DNA from: Candidatus Gastranaerophilales bacterium
GTDB taxonomy: Bacteria; Cyanobacteriota; Vampirovibrionia; Gastranaerophilales; Gastranaerophilaceae
Assembly (NCBI GenBank): GCA_944323935.1
Contig: CALUUJ010000015.1
Coordinates: 1-48,644 of the forward strand
DNA length: 48,644 nt
Direction: 5' to 3'
The first letter of the stretch is position 1; every line of letters starts with the position of its first letter. Under the pieces are notes generated by a model, which ran no database searches, was not told the DNA's origin, and saw only the letters and a list, made by a program, of their open reading frames with translations. Of the stretch, positions 41,957 through 48,644 are shown one piece after another. Both the position numbers and the translations under genes were made by a program.

Positions 41957-43495
41957 CTATTCTTTAATACGTTTATTTTTATATCCGTAGAATATATATA
42001 TGGCAAGCCCCATAATTACCCATAATAAAAAATATTTTGACGAATCTCCGCCTGAAATGCTTTTATATATCATAAAACAGCTGCACATTATTATGCCTAA
42101 AATTGGGAATAAAGGACAAAACGGAACCTTAAATGGTCTATGTCTGTTTGGTTCTGTTTTCCTCAATATTAGAACTTCAATACATATAATTACGAATGAT
42201 GCAAATGTACCATAATTACACAACTCTGCTGATATATTCAAATCCATAAATAAAGAACCGATAATTACAATTAAACCCGAAATCCAAGTTATAATATGTG
42301 GTGTTTTAAACTTAGGATGAATTTTCATAATATTTTGCGGTAAAAAGTTATCTCTTGCAATTGCATAGAAAATTCTTGTAGTACCTAATTGATATACCAG
42401 TAAAACAGAGGTTAAAGCGCATAAAGCACCAACTGAGATTGCACCTGCATACCAATTTTTACCGATAACTCTCATAGCATGTGCCAAAGGAGCCTGAGTA
42501 TCAATATTTCCTAAAGGAATAATTCCTGTTAAAACCAAAGCAACTGATACATATAGAATTGTACATAAAACTAGAGTGCCTATAATTGCTATAGGTAAAT
42601 CTCTTTGCGGATTTTTTGTTTCTTCAGCTGCCGTTGATATTGCGTCAAAACCAATATAAGCAAAGAAAATTATGAAAGTACCGGCTAAAATACCTTCTAT
42701 ACCATTAGGAGCAAAAGGCATCCAGTTATCAGGTGCTACATATTTCGCACCAACAATTACAAATGATATTATTATTGATAAATTAACAAATACCATTATA
42801 CCGGCAACTCTTGTTGATTCTTTGACTCCTTTTATCAATAAGATTGTCAAAAGAAGTACTATAAAAATAGCCGGAATATTTATTGCAACAGGTATTTCTA
42901 TTCCAAACGGAAGATTTATAAAAGGCATCTTATCGTGTACATCCCAACCATATTTATCACAAATTGCATACATTGAACGAAAATCATTTCTTAGCCATAA
43001 AGGGAAATTAACTACAAAATCAGGAAGAATATGCCTGAATCCTTTTAAAAGTTGTGCGAGATATCCTGTCCAAGCAGTAGCTACTGTAATATTACCAATT
43101 GCATATTCAAGCATTAAAACCCAACCAACCATCCAAGCCATAAATTCACCCATTGTTGCATAGGTAAAAGTATATGCACTTCCTGCAACCGGTATCATTG
43201 CCGCAATTTCAGAATATGCCAATGCAGAAAATAAACTTGCTAAAGCTGCTATTAACATGGAAAATATTACCGCTGTACCTGCACCAGGAGCATCATAACT
43301 ACCTACTATAGCACTACCTATAATTGTAAAAATTCCTGTTCCTACTACAGCACTAACACCTAAAATCAATAAATCAAATATATTTAATGTTTTCTTTAAC
43401 TCAGTTGTTTTACTTTCTTGTATAAATAAATCCGTAGATTTTTTACTGAGCATTTTATTTATAACAGTTAATGTTTCCTGTTTCATATTTTCCAT
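41957..43495 (-). CDS. APC-family amino acid permease (CAT/YfnA-like), 512 aa
   Basis: About twelve to fourteen membrane segments. LLILGVSAVVGTGIFTIIGS is the first-helix G-x-G-I-F substrate motif of APC carriers, and FIIFFAYIGFDAISTAAEE with TKNPQRDLPIAI is the conserved helix 6-loop typical of the cationic amino acid transporter group. It should import amino acids, perhaps basic ones. The N-terminus has ~35 charged residues. Two starts are possible, three codons apart; I keep the first. It is single, with its own terminator. Confidence 0.9.
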   Translation of the reverse strand: MENMKQETLTVINKMLSKKSTDLFIQESKTTELKKTLNIFDLLILGVSAVVGTGIFTIIGSAIVGSYDAPGAGTAVIFSMLIAALASLFSALAYSEIAAMIPVAGSAYTFTYATMGEFMAWMVGWVLMLEYAIGNITVATAWTGYLAQLLKGFRHILPDFVVNFPLWLRNDFRSMYAICDKYGWDVHDKMPFINLPFGIEIPVAINIPAIFIVLLLTILLIKGVKESTRVAGIMVFVNLSIIISFVIVGAKYVAPDNWMPFAPNGIEGILAGTFIIFFAYIGFDAISTAAEETKNPQRDLPIAIIGTLVLCTILYVSVALVLTGIIPLGNIDTQAPLAHAMRVIGKNWYAGAISVGALCALTSVLLVYQLGTTRIFYAIARDNFLPQNIMKIHPKFKTPHIITWISGLIVIIGSLFMDLNISAELCNYGTFASFVIICIEVLILRKTEPNRHRPFKVPFCPLFPILGIIMCSCFMIYKSISGGDSSKYFLLWVIMGLAIYIFYGYKNKRIKE

Positions 43496-43551
43496 ATCTT
43501 CTTAATCGCACAGCGAAATTTATTATAAACCAAACATGATTTTATATGAAA

Positions 43552-44673
43552 TTATATATTATCATTGTTCACAATATTATTAATATAATTTTCAGCAGAC
43601 TCTTTTATAGTTAGTCTTTTTATTGTATCTAAACTTTTTTGTCTTATTATTTCGATTTCTTCATCACTCATTTTTATTATATTTTCAATGCAAGACTTTA
43701 ATTCGCCCACTTCCGAATTAATTAAAAACCCATTTTGGCTATTTTGAATAATACCATCAATACCATCTTCTTTTTTTGCTATAACAATATTTCCGGTTGC
43801 CATAGCTTCAAGATAGCTTATACCAAAGGTTTCATTTCTACTAAGTAAAATAAAAATATCAGACTCTTTTAATTTACTAATTACTTTTTCTCTTGCAATA
43901 CTGCCTAAAAAAGTAACTTTGTCTGAAATATTAAGTTTTTGAGTAAGCTTCTCAAGCCTTCTGCGTTCTGGTCCATCACCAATTATTGTTAAATGAATTT
44001 TATGATTAACGTTTGCAATTGAATTTATTATTACATCTATATTTTTTCTTTTTATTAAAGAAGCAACTGTCGAAATTTGCACTTCGTCCCTATTAAATGT
44101 AGCTTTAATTGAGTCAGATATATAATCAGTATCAATTCCTGAATATGCAACAAAAGTCTTATTCTGAGTTTCAGGTATAATTTTCTCTATTTTCTTTTGG
44201 AGAACATAACTTCTTGCTGCTATTTTATCTGCTTTTTTATATGCATTTTTAAGTTTATTTCTAAATGGAAGATATAAAAAGCTTTTAAGCACTACAACAT
44301 CTGAAAAATGTACAGCACATATATACTTAATACTATCCTTTTTCAAAAGTTTATTAGCCATTAATGCCCCACAAGGCATATGAGAAATAATTACATCATA
44401 GTTTTTTAAAGAAAAATCTTTAGGAAGTTTTTTATATACATCAAACCAAAACGGTGTATGAAAATTTAAATTATAAATCTTTGTCCCATTTTCATAGTAA
44501 ATATTTTCTTTTTGTATTTTACGACCGCGAACAAGAGTATTTATTATAAAATTTGCTCTTATTACTTCTACACAATGACCTTGTTTTTGCCACTCCTGCA
44601 CAAAATAATAAAGAGCCTTTGCTATTTGCTCATTTTCTAAAGGATATAAATCTGTTACCAATAGTATCTTCAT
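43552..44673 (-). CDS. Group 1 glycosyltransferase (GT4, GT-B fold), 373 aa
   Basis: I start at the ATG at 44673, where MKILLVTDLYPLENEQ gives the usual first strand and loop of a GT-B enzyme; the frame extends upstream into an AT-rich stretch. GDGPERRRLEKL, VTFLGSIAREKV and SRNETFGISYLEAMATG (E-x7-E) are the GT4 nucleotide-sugar motifs. It transfers a sugar from a nucleotide donor to a glycan or lipid at the membrane; donor and acceptor are unknown. It is isolated from other polysaccharide genes except the GT9 fragment at the far left of the window. No clear ribosome binding site is seen. Confidence 0.88.
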   Translation of the reverse strand: MKILLVTDLYPLENEQIAKALYYFVQEWQKQGHCVEVIRANFIINTLVRGRKIQKENIYYENGTKIYNLNFHTPFWFDVYKKLPKDFSLKNYDVIISHMPCGALMANKLLKKDSIKYICAVHFSDVVVLKSFLYLPFRNKLKNAYKKADKIAARSYVLQKKIEKIIPETQNKTFVAYSGIDTDYISDSIKATFNRDEVQISTVASLIKRKNIDVIINSIANVNHKIHLTIIGDGPERRRLEKLTQKLNISDKVTFLGSIAREKVISKLKESDIFILLSRNETFGISYLEAMATGNIVIAKKEDGIDGIIQNSQNGFLINSEVGELKSCIENIIKMSDEEIEIIRQKSLDTIKRLTIKESAENYINNIVNNDNI

Positions 44674-44804
44674 AATTATAAATACTACTATATTATTATT
44701 TTTCAATGATATCAACAAATGTATTTTATAATTTAAAATAATTTTCAATGGAACATTAAAGAAAAACTTAATTATGTCGTTACTATTATAAGGAATGTAA
44801 GTTT

Positions 44805-46211
44805 ATGGAATTTAATAAGATACATAATATTAAACAAAATATAGATTCTTCACCAAAGAAGAAACAAAGTGATGAAGATTTAACTTTGCTAGAAAGAAAA
44901 GGAAAAATTCCTGCAAAAAACACTCCAATTAATCCAATTTATTGGCAGGAAATAAAAGGAATAAATCCTAAATTTTTCGATATTCAACGTGATGGCGAAC
45001 AATCTAATCCTTATAAATTGCCACATAAAATAGAGGGTAAAGAAATATTATTAAATCCTGTTAGATTAGAAGATGGAACAAGTTATATTGAAAGACAAAA
45101 TATTAAATTAAGTAATGGACAAACTTTTAGAATACGTGCAATTACTATTAAGAGAAATGGTTCTTTAGAAATTTCCAGAATGATACTTCCAAATGGTAAT
45201 GTTTCCAATATAGAACTTGATCCTCGATTTGTTTATGCAATGAGAATGTATTATGGTCGAGAATTAACCAATATTGATGTATTAACTACTCCTGTAAAGA
45301 AAAAGCCGATTATTGATAAATTATCTGTGGAAGCTCAGGAAATTTTGAATAGTTTAAAAGACTCTGATGAGAAGAAATTTGAACTGGTATCATCACTTCT
45401 TAAAAGAACTTTTTTACTGACAAAAAGTAAAGACGGAGTTTCAAACGAGTATATTACATCTTTTATCAGAGAATTATCTCAGATTGAGAATATTCTATTA
45501 CAAAATATGATAGATAGTGAAATATCTATAAAAATTTATGATGATATGTTGTTGTTCCCAACATCTTCTCACGCTGAATACAGACATTCAAAAAAACCAA
45601 TTTTAAAAGACGGTAAACCGCGTTTAGATAAATTTGGAGCAATAGAATACGAATTATCACCAAAAACAAAAGAAATTATTTTTGCTGAAAAAGCAAATAA
45701 TCAAGCAATTACAATTAATGGTGTTGAACAAAATACTTACGAATCTTTGGCTCATGAAATGGCCCATGCATTTGATTATAACCAAGGCAGATTATTAAAT
45801 TTACAAAAACAAGATTTCGTAAGCATTATCAATGGAGAAAATTTTTCCAGGTTCATAGATATGCCATCATTTAGTAAAGAATTTGATAACGCAATTACTG
45901 CAGATTTAATGCATATGTTTGAGATAGATGAAAAAGAGGGAAAACCGCAAGGACAAACATTTAAAGAACTACTGAAAGATAATGACTTTAAATATTATTT
46001 TGGTGTTTATGATAATTCCTATGACTCTGTCTGTTTTAATGATGTTACAGCAAGAAAGGAACTTTTTGCCCAAATGGTTTCATATGTTACCAGAGGCAAA
46101 TTAACAAATAAAAACTTCCAAGCAAGAATAGAAGAATTATTTCCAAATTGTTTAGATTTCACACGTAAAATTTTACTTTCCACAACTCAAGATGTAGAAC
46201 AAAACAGCTAA
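44805..46211 (+). CDS. Zincin-like metallopeptidase-domain protein, 468 aa
   Basis: Residues 1-~170 are soluble and beta-rich with no signal peptide (EFNKIHNIKQNIDSSPKKK). Residues 313-330 read ESLAHEMAHAFDYNQGRL: H317-E318-x-x-H321 is the HExxH zinc motif followed by a glycine. Further on TARKELFAQMVSYV (415-428) gives a glutamate (E419) in the E-x-F-A-x-x pattern that supplies the third ligand in gluzincins such as the anthrax-lethal-factor-like family. It is therefore probably a protease, perhaps acting on host or own proteins, but no secretion signal is visible. AAGGAATG precedes the ATG. It has no operon partners and a terminator follows. Confidence 0.7.
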   Translation: MEFNKIHNIKQNIDSSPKKKQSDEDLTLLERKGKIPAKNTPINPIYWQEIKGINPKFFDIQRDGEQSNPYKLPHKIEGKEILLNPVRLEDGTSYIERQNIKLSNGQTFRIRAITIKRNGSLEISRMILPNGNVSNIELDPRFVYAMRMYYGRELTNIDVLTTPVKKKPIIDKLSVEAQEILNSLKDSDEKKFELVSSLLKRTFLLTKSKDGVSNEYITSFIRELSQIENILLQNMIDSEISIKIYDDMLLFPTSSHAEYRHSKKPILKDGKPRLDKFGAIEYELSPKTKEIIFAEKANNQAITINGVEQNTYESLAHEMAHAFDYNQGRLLNLQKQDFVSIINGENFSRFIDMPSFSKEFDNAITADLMHMFEIDEKEGKPQGQTFKELLKDNDFKYYFGVYDNSYDSVCFNDVTARKELFAQMVSYVTRGKLTNKNFQARIEELFPNCLDFTRKILLSTTQDVEQNS

Positions 46212-46246
46212 ATAAAAGCAAGCATTTTGCCTTTATTTGATTTTAT
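46211..46246 (+). terminator. Terminator after the metallopeptidase gene
   Basis: AATAAAAGCAA/TTGCCTTTATT (46211-46237) pairs over eleven positions with one mismatch around a 5-base loop; a T-rich tract follows. It starts at the last base of the stop codon. Confidence 0.6.
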
Positions 46247-46284
46247 TATAAAATTTATGTATTATCTGCAAAGAAAGTTATATT

Positions 46285-46662
46285 TTGAAAGAATTAAACA
46301 TAAAAAATTATGCACATATTGGTGACGCTGTTTATGAAGTCTTTATAAGAGAAAGAACTATTATGATGACATCTAATTTAAAACGTCTTCATAAATATAC
46401 TGTCCACTATGTAAATGCAGCATTTCAAACAGAACTTCTGGAAAAAATAACCCAATATCTGACTGAAGAAGAAATTGAACTTGCAAGAAGGGCAAGAAAT
46501 ATTCCTACTTCTTCCGCAAGAAGGATTAATAGAGCCATGCATTCAAATGCTACATCTCTTGAAGTTGTACTTGGTTATAATTATATTCACAACAAACAAC
46601 GGTTTTTGGAACTTTGCAATATAATGGAAAGTTTAATTAATTTTGATGAAAAAACATTATAA
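46285..46662 (+). CDS. mrnC: Mini-ribonuclease III
   Basis: A 125-residue RNase III catalytic domain without a dsRNA-binding domain. NYAHIGDAVYEVFIRE gives the catalytic Asp and Glu (D14, E18), RLHKYTVHYVNAAFQTELL and LTEEEIELARRARN the remaining conserved helices, and SNATSLEVVLGYNYI the dimer region (A-T-x-x-E-x-x-x-G). It matures 23S rRNA in Firmicutes and cyanobacteria. It starts with TTG at 46285; AAAGAAAG lies upstream and the conserved N-terminus begins directly there. It overlaps the convergent HD gene by 6 bases. Confidence 0.92.
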   Translation: MKELNIKNYAHIGDAVYEVFIRERTIMMTSNLKRLHKYTVHYVNAAFQTELLEKITQYLTEEEIELARRARNIPTSSARRINRAMHSNATSLEVVLGYNYIHNKQRFLELCNIMESLINFDEKTL

Positions 46663-47463
46663 ATAACATTTTTTCTCCTGACCTGTAACCCCGGCATATA
46701 ATTCAATGTACTGTTTTGCAGGACTTGATTCTACTTTCGTTAATAAAACTTCTTCTATTTGGAAAAATCCGACTTCAGAAGACATTTCAATATCAATTTG
46801 TATCGGTTTATTTTCACCGTGTCTTATACCTACTCTTGTAATAGCATTGGCACTATATTTATGAATATCTCCGACTTTAGGAGTATTATGAATAGCCAAA
46901 GGTATTCTTGCTCTGCCTTTTGTCATATCACAGCCATCTGCTATAAGAATAATTCCTGCTTCTAATGAATGTATCTTTCTTGATGACATATGTCCTATAA
47001 TTGCTTCCAGTGCTAAGGATTTTATTACAACTCTTTTATGTATATCATTTTGGAATACTTTATTTAATGTTCTATCAATAATAGGAGTTGCAAGCATAAC
47101 AGACATTTCTTCGTGATCTTGCCTTCCTATCATCATACCCAAATCGTGCATCAATGCAGCAATTACGATAGCACACATACTATCTTCAAAAGTTCCTATT
47201 TCTTCTGTTTCTAATGAAGTTTTTATACCTGCTTCTTGCAAAATAATTAGCATTTTTATTGCATTTATTGCGACTTGTCGCATATGAACAGGACCGTGGT
47301 CATTATACCCGAGTCTTTTTATTGAAACATTATTTGCATAATCCTGCATTTCCTGTAATTCAATATCAGAAAACAAATATTGAACCATTTCAGTACATTT
47401 GGGATAATTTTTCAATTTATCTAATATTTTCGATTCTGTTGCGACTTCTTTTACTGATTTCAT
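46657..47463 (-). CDS. HD-domain phosphohydrolase, 268 aa
   Basis: The HD metal site is visible: NDHGPVHMRQVAINAIKM (H), then AALMHDLGMMIGRQDHEEMS (H-D) and IIADGCDMTKGRARIPL (D). These hydrolases cleave phosphate esters of nucleotides or cyclic dinucleotides. The charged N-terminus and the absence of membrane segments point to a cytosolic enzyme. The last ~60 residues (IEMSSEVGFFQIEEVLLTKV) form a small beta domain. AAAGGATTT precedes the ATG. The substrate is unknown; proteins of this form occur in cyanobacteria and archaea. It is a single gene, divergent from rimP. Confidence 0.85.
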   Translation of the reverse strand: MKSVKEVATESKILDKLKNYPKCTEMVQYLFSDIELQEMQDYANNVSIKRLGYNDHGPVHMRQVAINAIKMLIILQEAGIKTSLETEEIGTFEDSMCAIVIAALMHDLGMMIGRQDHEEMSVMLATPIIDRTLNKVFQNDIHKRVVIKSLALEAIIGHMSSRKIHSLEAGIILIADGCDMTKGRARIPLAIHNTPKVGDIHKYSANAITRVGIRHGENKPIQIDIEMSSEVGFFQIEEVLLTKVESSPAKQYIELYAGVTGQEKKCYL

Positions 47464-47664
47464 ATTTAAATCCTTTTCTCATAATATATTATAACCTATT
47501 TTAGTTAAAAATATTACTAATCCTACACATTCGAAACAGACATCTTTGTATTTAATTACTTTACCTAAAAATAAAATTCAGATTATTGTTAAAATTAATT
47601 AAACAATTTGAAAGATTGTTTAAAAAATTTTTTTCTTATGATATTATAAAACTATGTTGATTAG

Positions 47665-47689
47665 AGAAACGGAACTCCGTTTCTTTTTT
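47665..47689 (+). terminator. Leader hairpin with T-run before rimP-nusA, candidate attenuator
   Basis: GAAACGGA/TCCGTTTC (47666-47683) is a perfect 8-bp stem with a 2-base loop, extended by one A-T pair, followed directly by six T. An extended -10 box TGATATTAT lies about 20 bases upstream (near 47639-47647), so the hairpin forms right after transcription starts. Confidence 0.7.
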
Positions 47690-47725
47690 ATTTACTTAAG
47701 GGTTTTAACGGAAAGGAAGGTAGTC

Positions 47726-48259
47726 TTGAAGCGAGATAAACACAATAAATCTCAAACAAATGATAGTGCACCATTTGAGTACGTTAATAAAAGAGAACTT
47801 ATGGAAAAACTTGAACCATTAATAGATAATACTCTTATGAGATTTGGTCTTGTTCCTGTTGAAGTTGAACTTGTCAAAGAAAATCACAGGTGGTTTTTGA
47901 GAATATTTATTTATTCTTTTGAAAGAGACGTTAATCTTGATGATTGTGAAAATGTTTCCAGAAGTTTATCTGATTTTTTAGAAGAACTTATACCTTTCAA
48001 ATACTACTTGGAAGTCAGTTCTCCGGGAATTGAAAGAAAAATAAAATCAGAAAAAGAATACCTTATTTTTAAAGGAAAGGATATAACCCTAAAGTTAAAA
48101 CAACCAATTGATGAATCAGGTGAAAAGCAATTCGTGGCGAAAATTGTTGATTTTGATTCTAACGAAGGATTAACTGTATATACTTACAAAGATAAAAAAG
48201 ATGTATTAATAAAAAAAGATAATATAGTATCTGCGAGATTATATTCAAGTGAAATATAG
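47726..48259 (+). CDS. rimP: Ribosome maturation factor RimP
   Basis: A 177-residue RimP. LMEKLEPLIDNTLMRFGLVPVEVELV, WFLRIFIYSFERDVNLDDCE and YYLEVSSPGIERKI are the family motifs (the SSPG-x-x-R loop is diagnostic), and the C-terminal SH3-like half is present. I start at the TTG at 47726, which lies five bases after AAGGAAGG; an upstream ATG at 47654 in the same frame would read through the leader hairpin. It assists 30S assembly. nusA follows after 11 bases, as in most bacteria. Confidence 0.93.
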   Translation: MKRDKHNKSQTNDSAPFEYVNKRELMEKLEPLIDNTLMRFGLVPVEVELVKENHRWFLRIFIYSFERDVNLDDCENVSRSLSDFLEELIPFKYYLEVSSPGIERKIKSEKEYLIFKGKDITLKLKQPIDESGEKQFVAKIVDFDSNEGLTVYTYKDKKDVLIKKDNIVSARLYSSEI

Positions 48260-48270
48260 GAGAGAGTAAG

Positions 48271-48644
48271 ATGATTAAAATCGGAACAGCATTATTTGAA
48301 GCTTGTGAAGAATTAGAAAGAGAAAAAGGTATTTCTAAAGAAGTTATTATTTCTTCTTTATGTGATGCAATGGTTACTGCTTATAAAAAACATTTAAAAC
48401 AAAAAGATGTTCCAAACGTAGAAGCGATATTAGATGAACAAACAGGTGAAATTGGTGTATTCAGAACAAAATTAGTTGTTGAAAATGTTGAAGATCCTGA
48501 TTTAGAAATTTCACTTGAAGATGCAAAAGAAATTGATGATGAAGTTGAACTGGAAGATGAAGTAAAAATTGAAGTTACTCCTGAAAACTTTGGTCGTATT
48601 GCAGCTCAAAGTGCTAAACAAGTTATTACTCAAAGAATTCGTGA
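48271..48644 (+). CDS. nusA: Transcription termination/antitermination factor NusA, N-terminal fragment
   Basis: The frame starts at ATG 48271 after GGAGAGAG and runs off the right edge (124 codons). MIKIGTALFEACEELEREKG and then SKEVIISSLCDAMVTAYKKH is the NusA N-terminal RNA-polymerase-binding domain, and ITPENFGRIAAQSAKQVI-like text (VTPENFGRIAAQSAKQVITQ) leads into the S1 domain. It lies in the usual rimP-nusA order. Residues 60-100 contain an acidic run (LEDAKEIDDEVELEDEV) as in other NusA proteins. The rest is outside the window. Confidence 0.95.
   Translation, partial: MIKIGTALFEACEELEREKGISKEVIISSLCDAMVTAYKKHLKQKDVPNVEAILDEQTGEIGVFRTKLVVENVEDPDLEISLEDAKEIDDEVELEDEVKIEVTPENFGRIAAQSAKQVITQRIR

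Noticed and set aside
47654..47725. N-terminal extension of RimP from the ATG at 47654
   Set aside because: It would be translated through the leader hairpin, has no ribosome binding site and adds 24 residues absent from the family; the TTG at 47726 has AAGGAAGG.

Overview
The window is AT-rich DNA from what looks like a gut-type Gram-negative relative of the cyanobacteria, most plausibly Candidatus Gastranaerophilales (Melainabacteria). This assignment is inference. It rests on two lineage-typical hypothetical proteins that open with a short hydrophobic stretch and an F-x-G motif (near 651 and 2617), a heptosyltransferase-like GT9 protein (lipopolysaccharide), mini-RNase III, a rimP-nusA pair and the low GC. 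No marker gene complete enough to prove it is present.

Layout. 1-2.6 kb: the start of a GT9 glycosyltransferase, a small conserved protein, an orphan F-x-G protein and a degenerate kinase-fold protein. 2.7-13.2 kb: the most striking block, eight radical SAM genes (seven intact, one broken by two frameshifts) in mixed orientations, plus one polytopic membrane protein. All eight carry a Cys-rich SPASM-like module before, not after, the CxxxCxxC domain. A secreted protein of six Tyr/Gly/Lys repeats follows. 13.8-15.8 kb: a short-chain dehydrogenase, a PHP phosphoesterase and a Bcp peroxiredoxin.

15.9-27.1 kb reads as a defence/accessory island: a type I restriction subunit HsdR, an HsdM fused to a single-TRD half specificity subunit, a SIR2-TPR protein, a small secreted protein, two tandem structured RNA elements each behind a consensus-like promoter, a large unrecognised 550-residue protein, and a glycine-zipper/toxin-like gene whose 5' end holds three in-frame stops and a GC-rich hairpin-rich insert. 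A motif TTACATTATAWTGTAA occurs three times at the edges of this region. A tRNA-Val(TAC) closes it.

27.7-48.6 kb is mostly housekeeping and metabolism: ferredoxin-nitroreductase, Lrp regulator plus aminotransferase, CrcB and CdsA, a B12-binding radical SAM protein, the methionine direct-sulfhydrylation set metY-metX-metW, a run nadB-nadC-etfB-etfA-sugar transporter on one strand, an amino acid permease, a GT4 glycosyltransferase, a zincin-like protein, mrnC, an HD phosphohydrolase, and rimP-nusA behind a leader hairpin that looks like an attenuator.

The two places most likely to hold undescribed biology are the interleaved radical SAM family (2.7-13.7 kb) and the paired hairpin RNAs with the orphan 550-residue protein beside the restriction/SIR2 genes (23.8-25.9 kb). 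All functions are predicted by reading the sequence; no database search was run.
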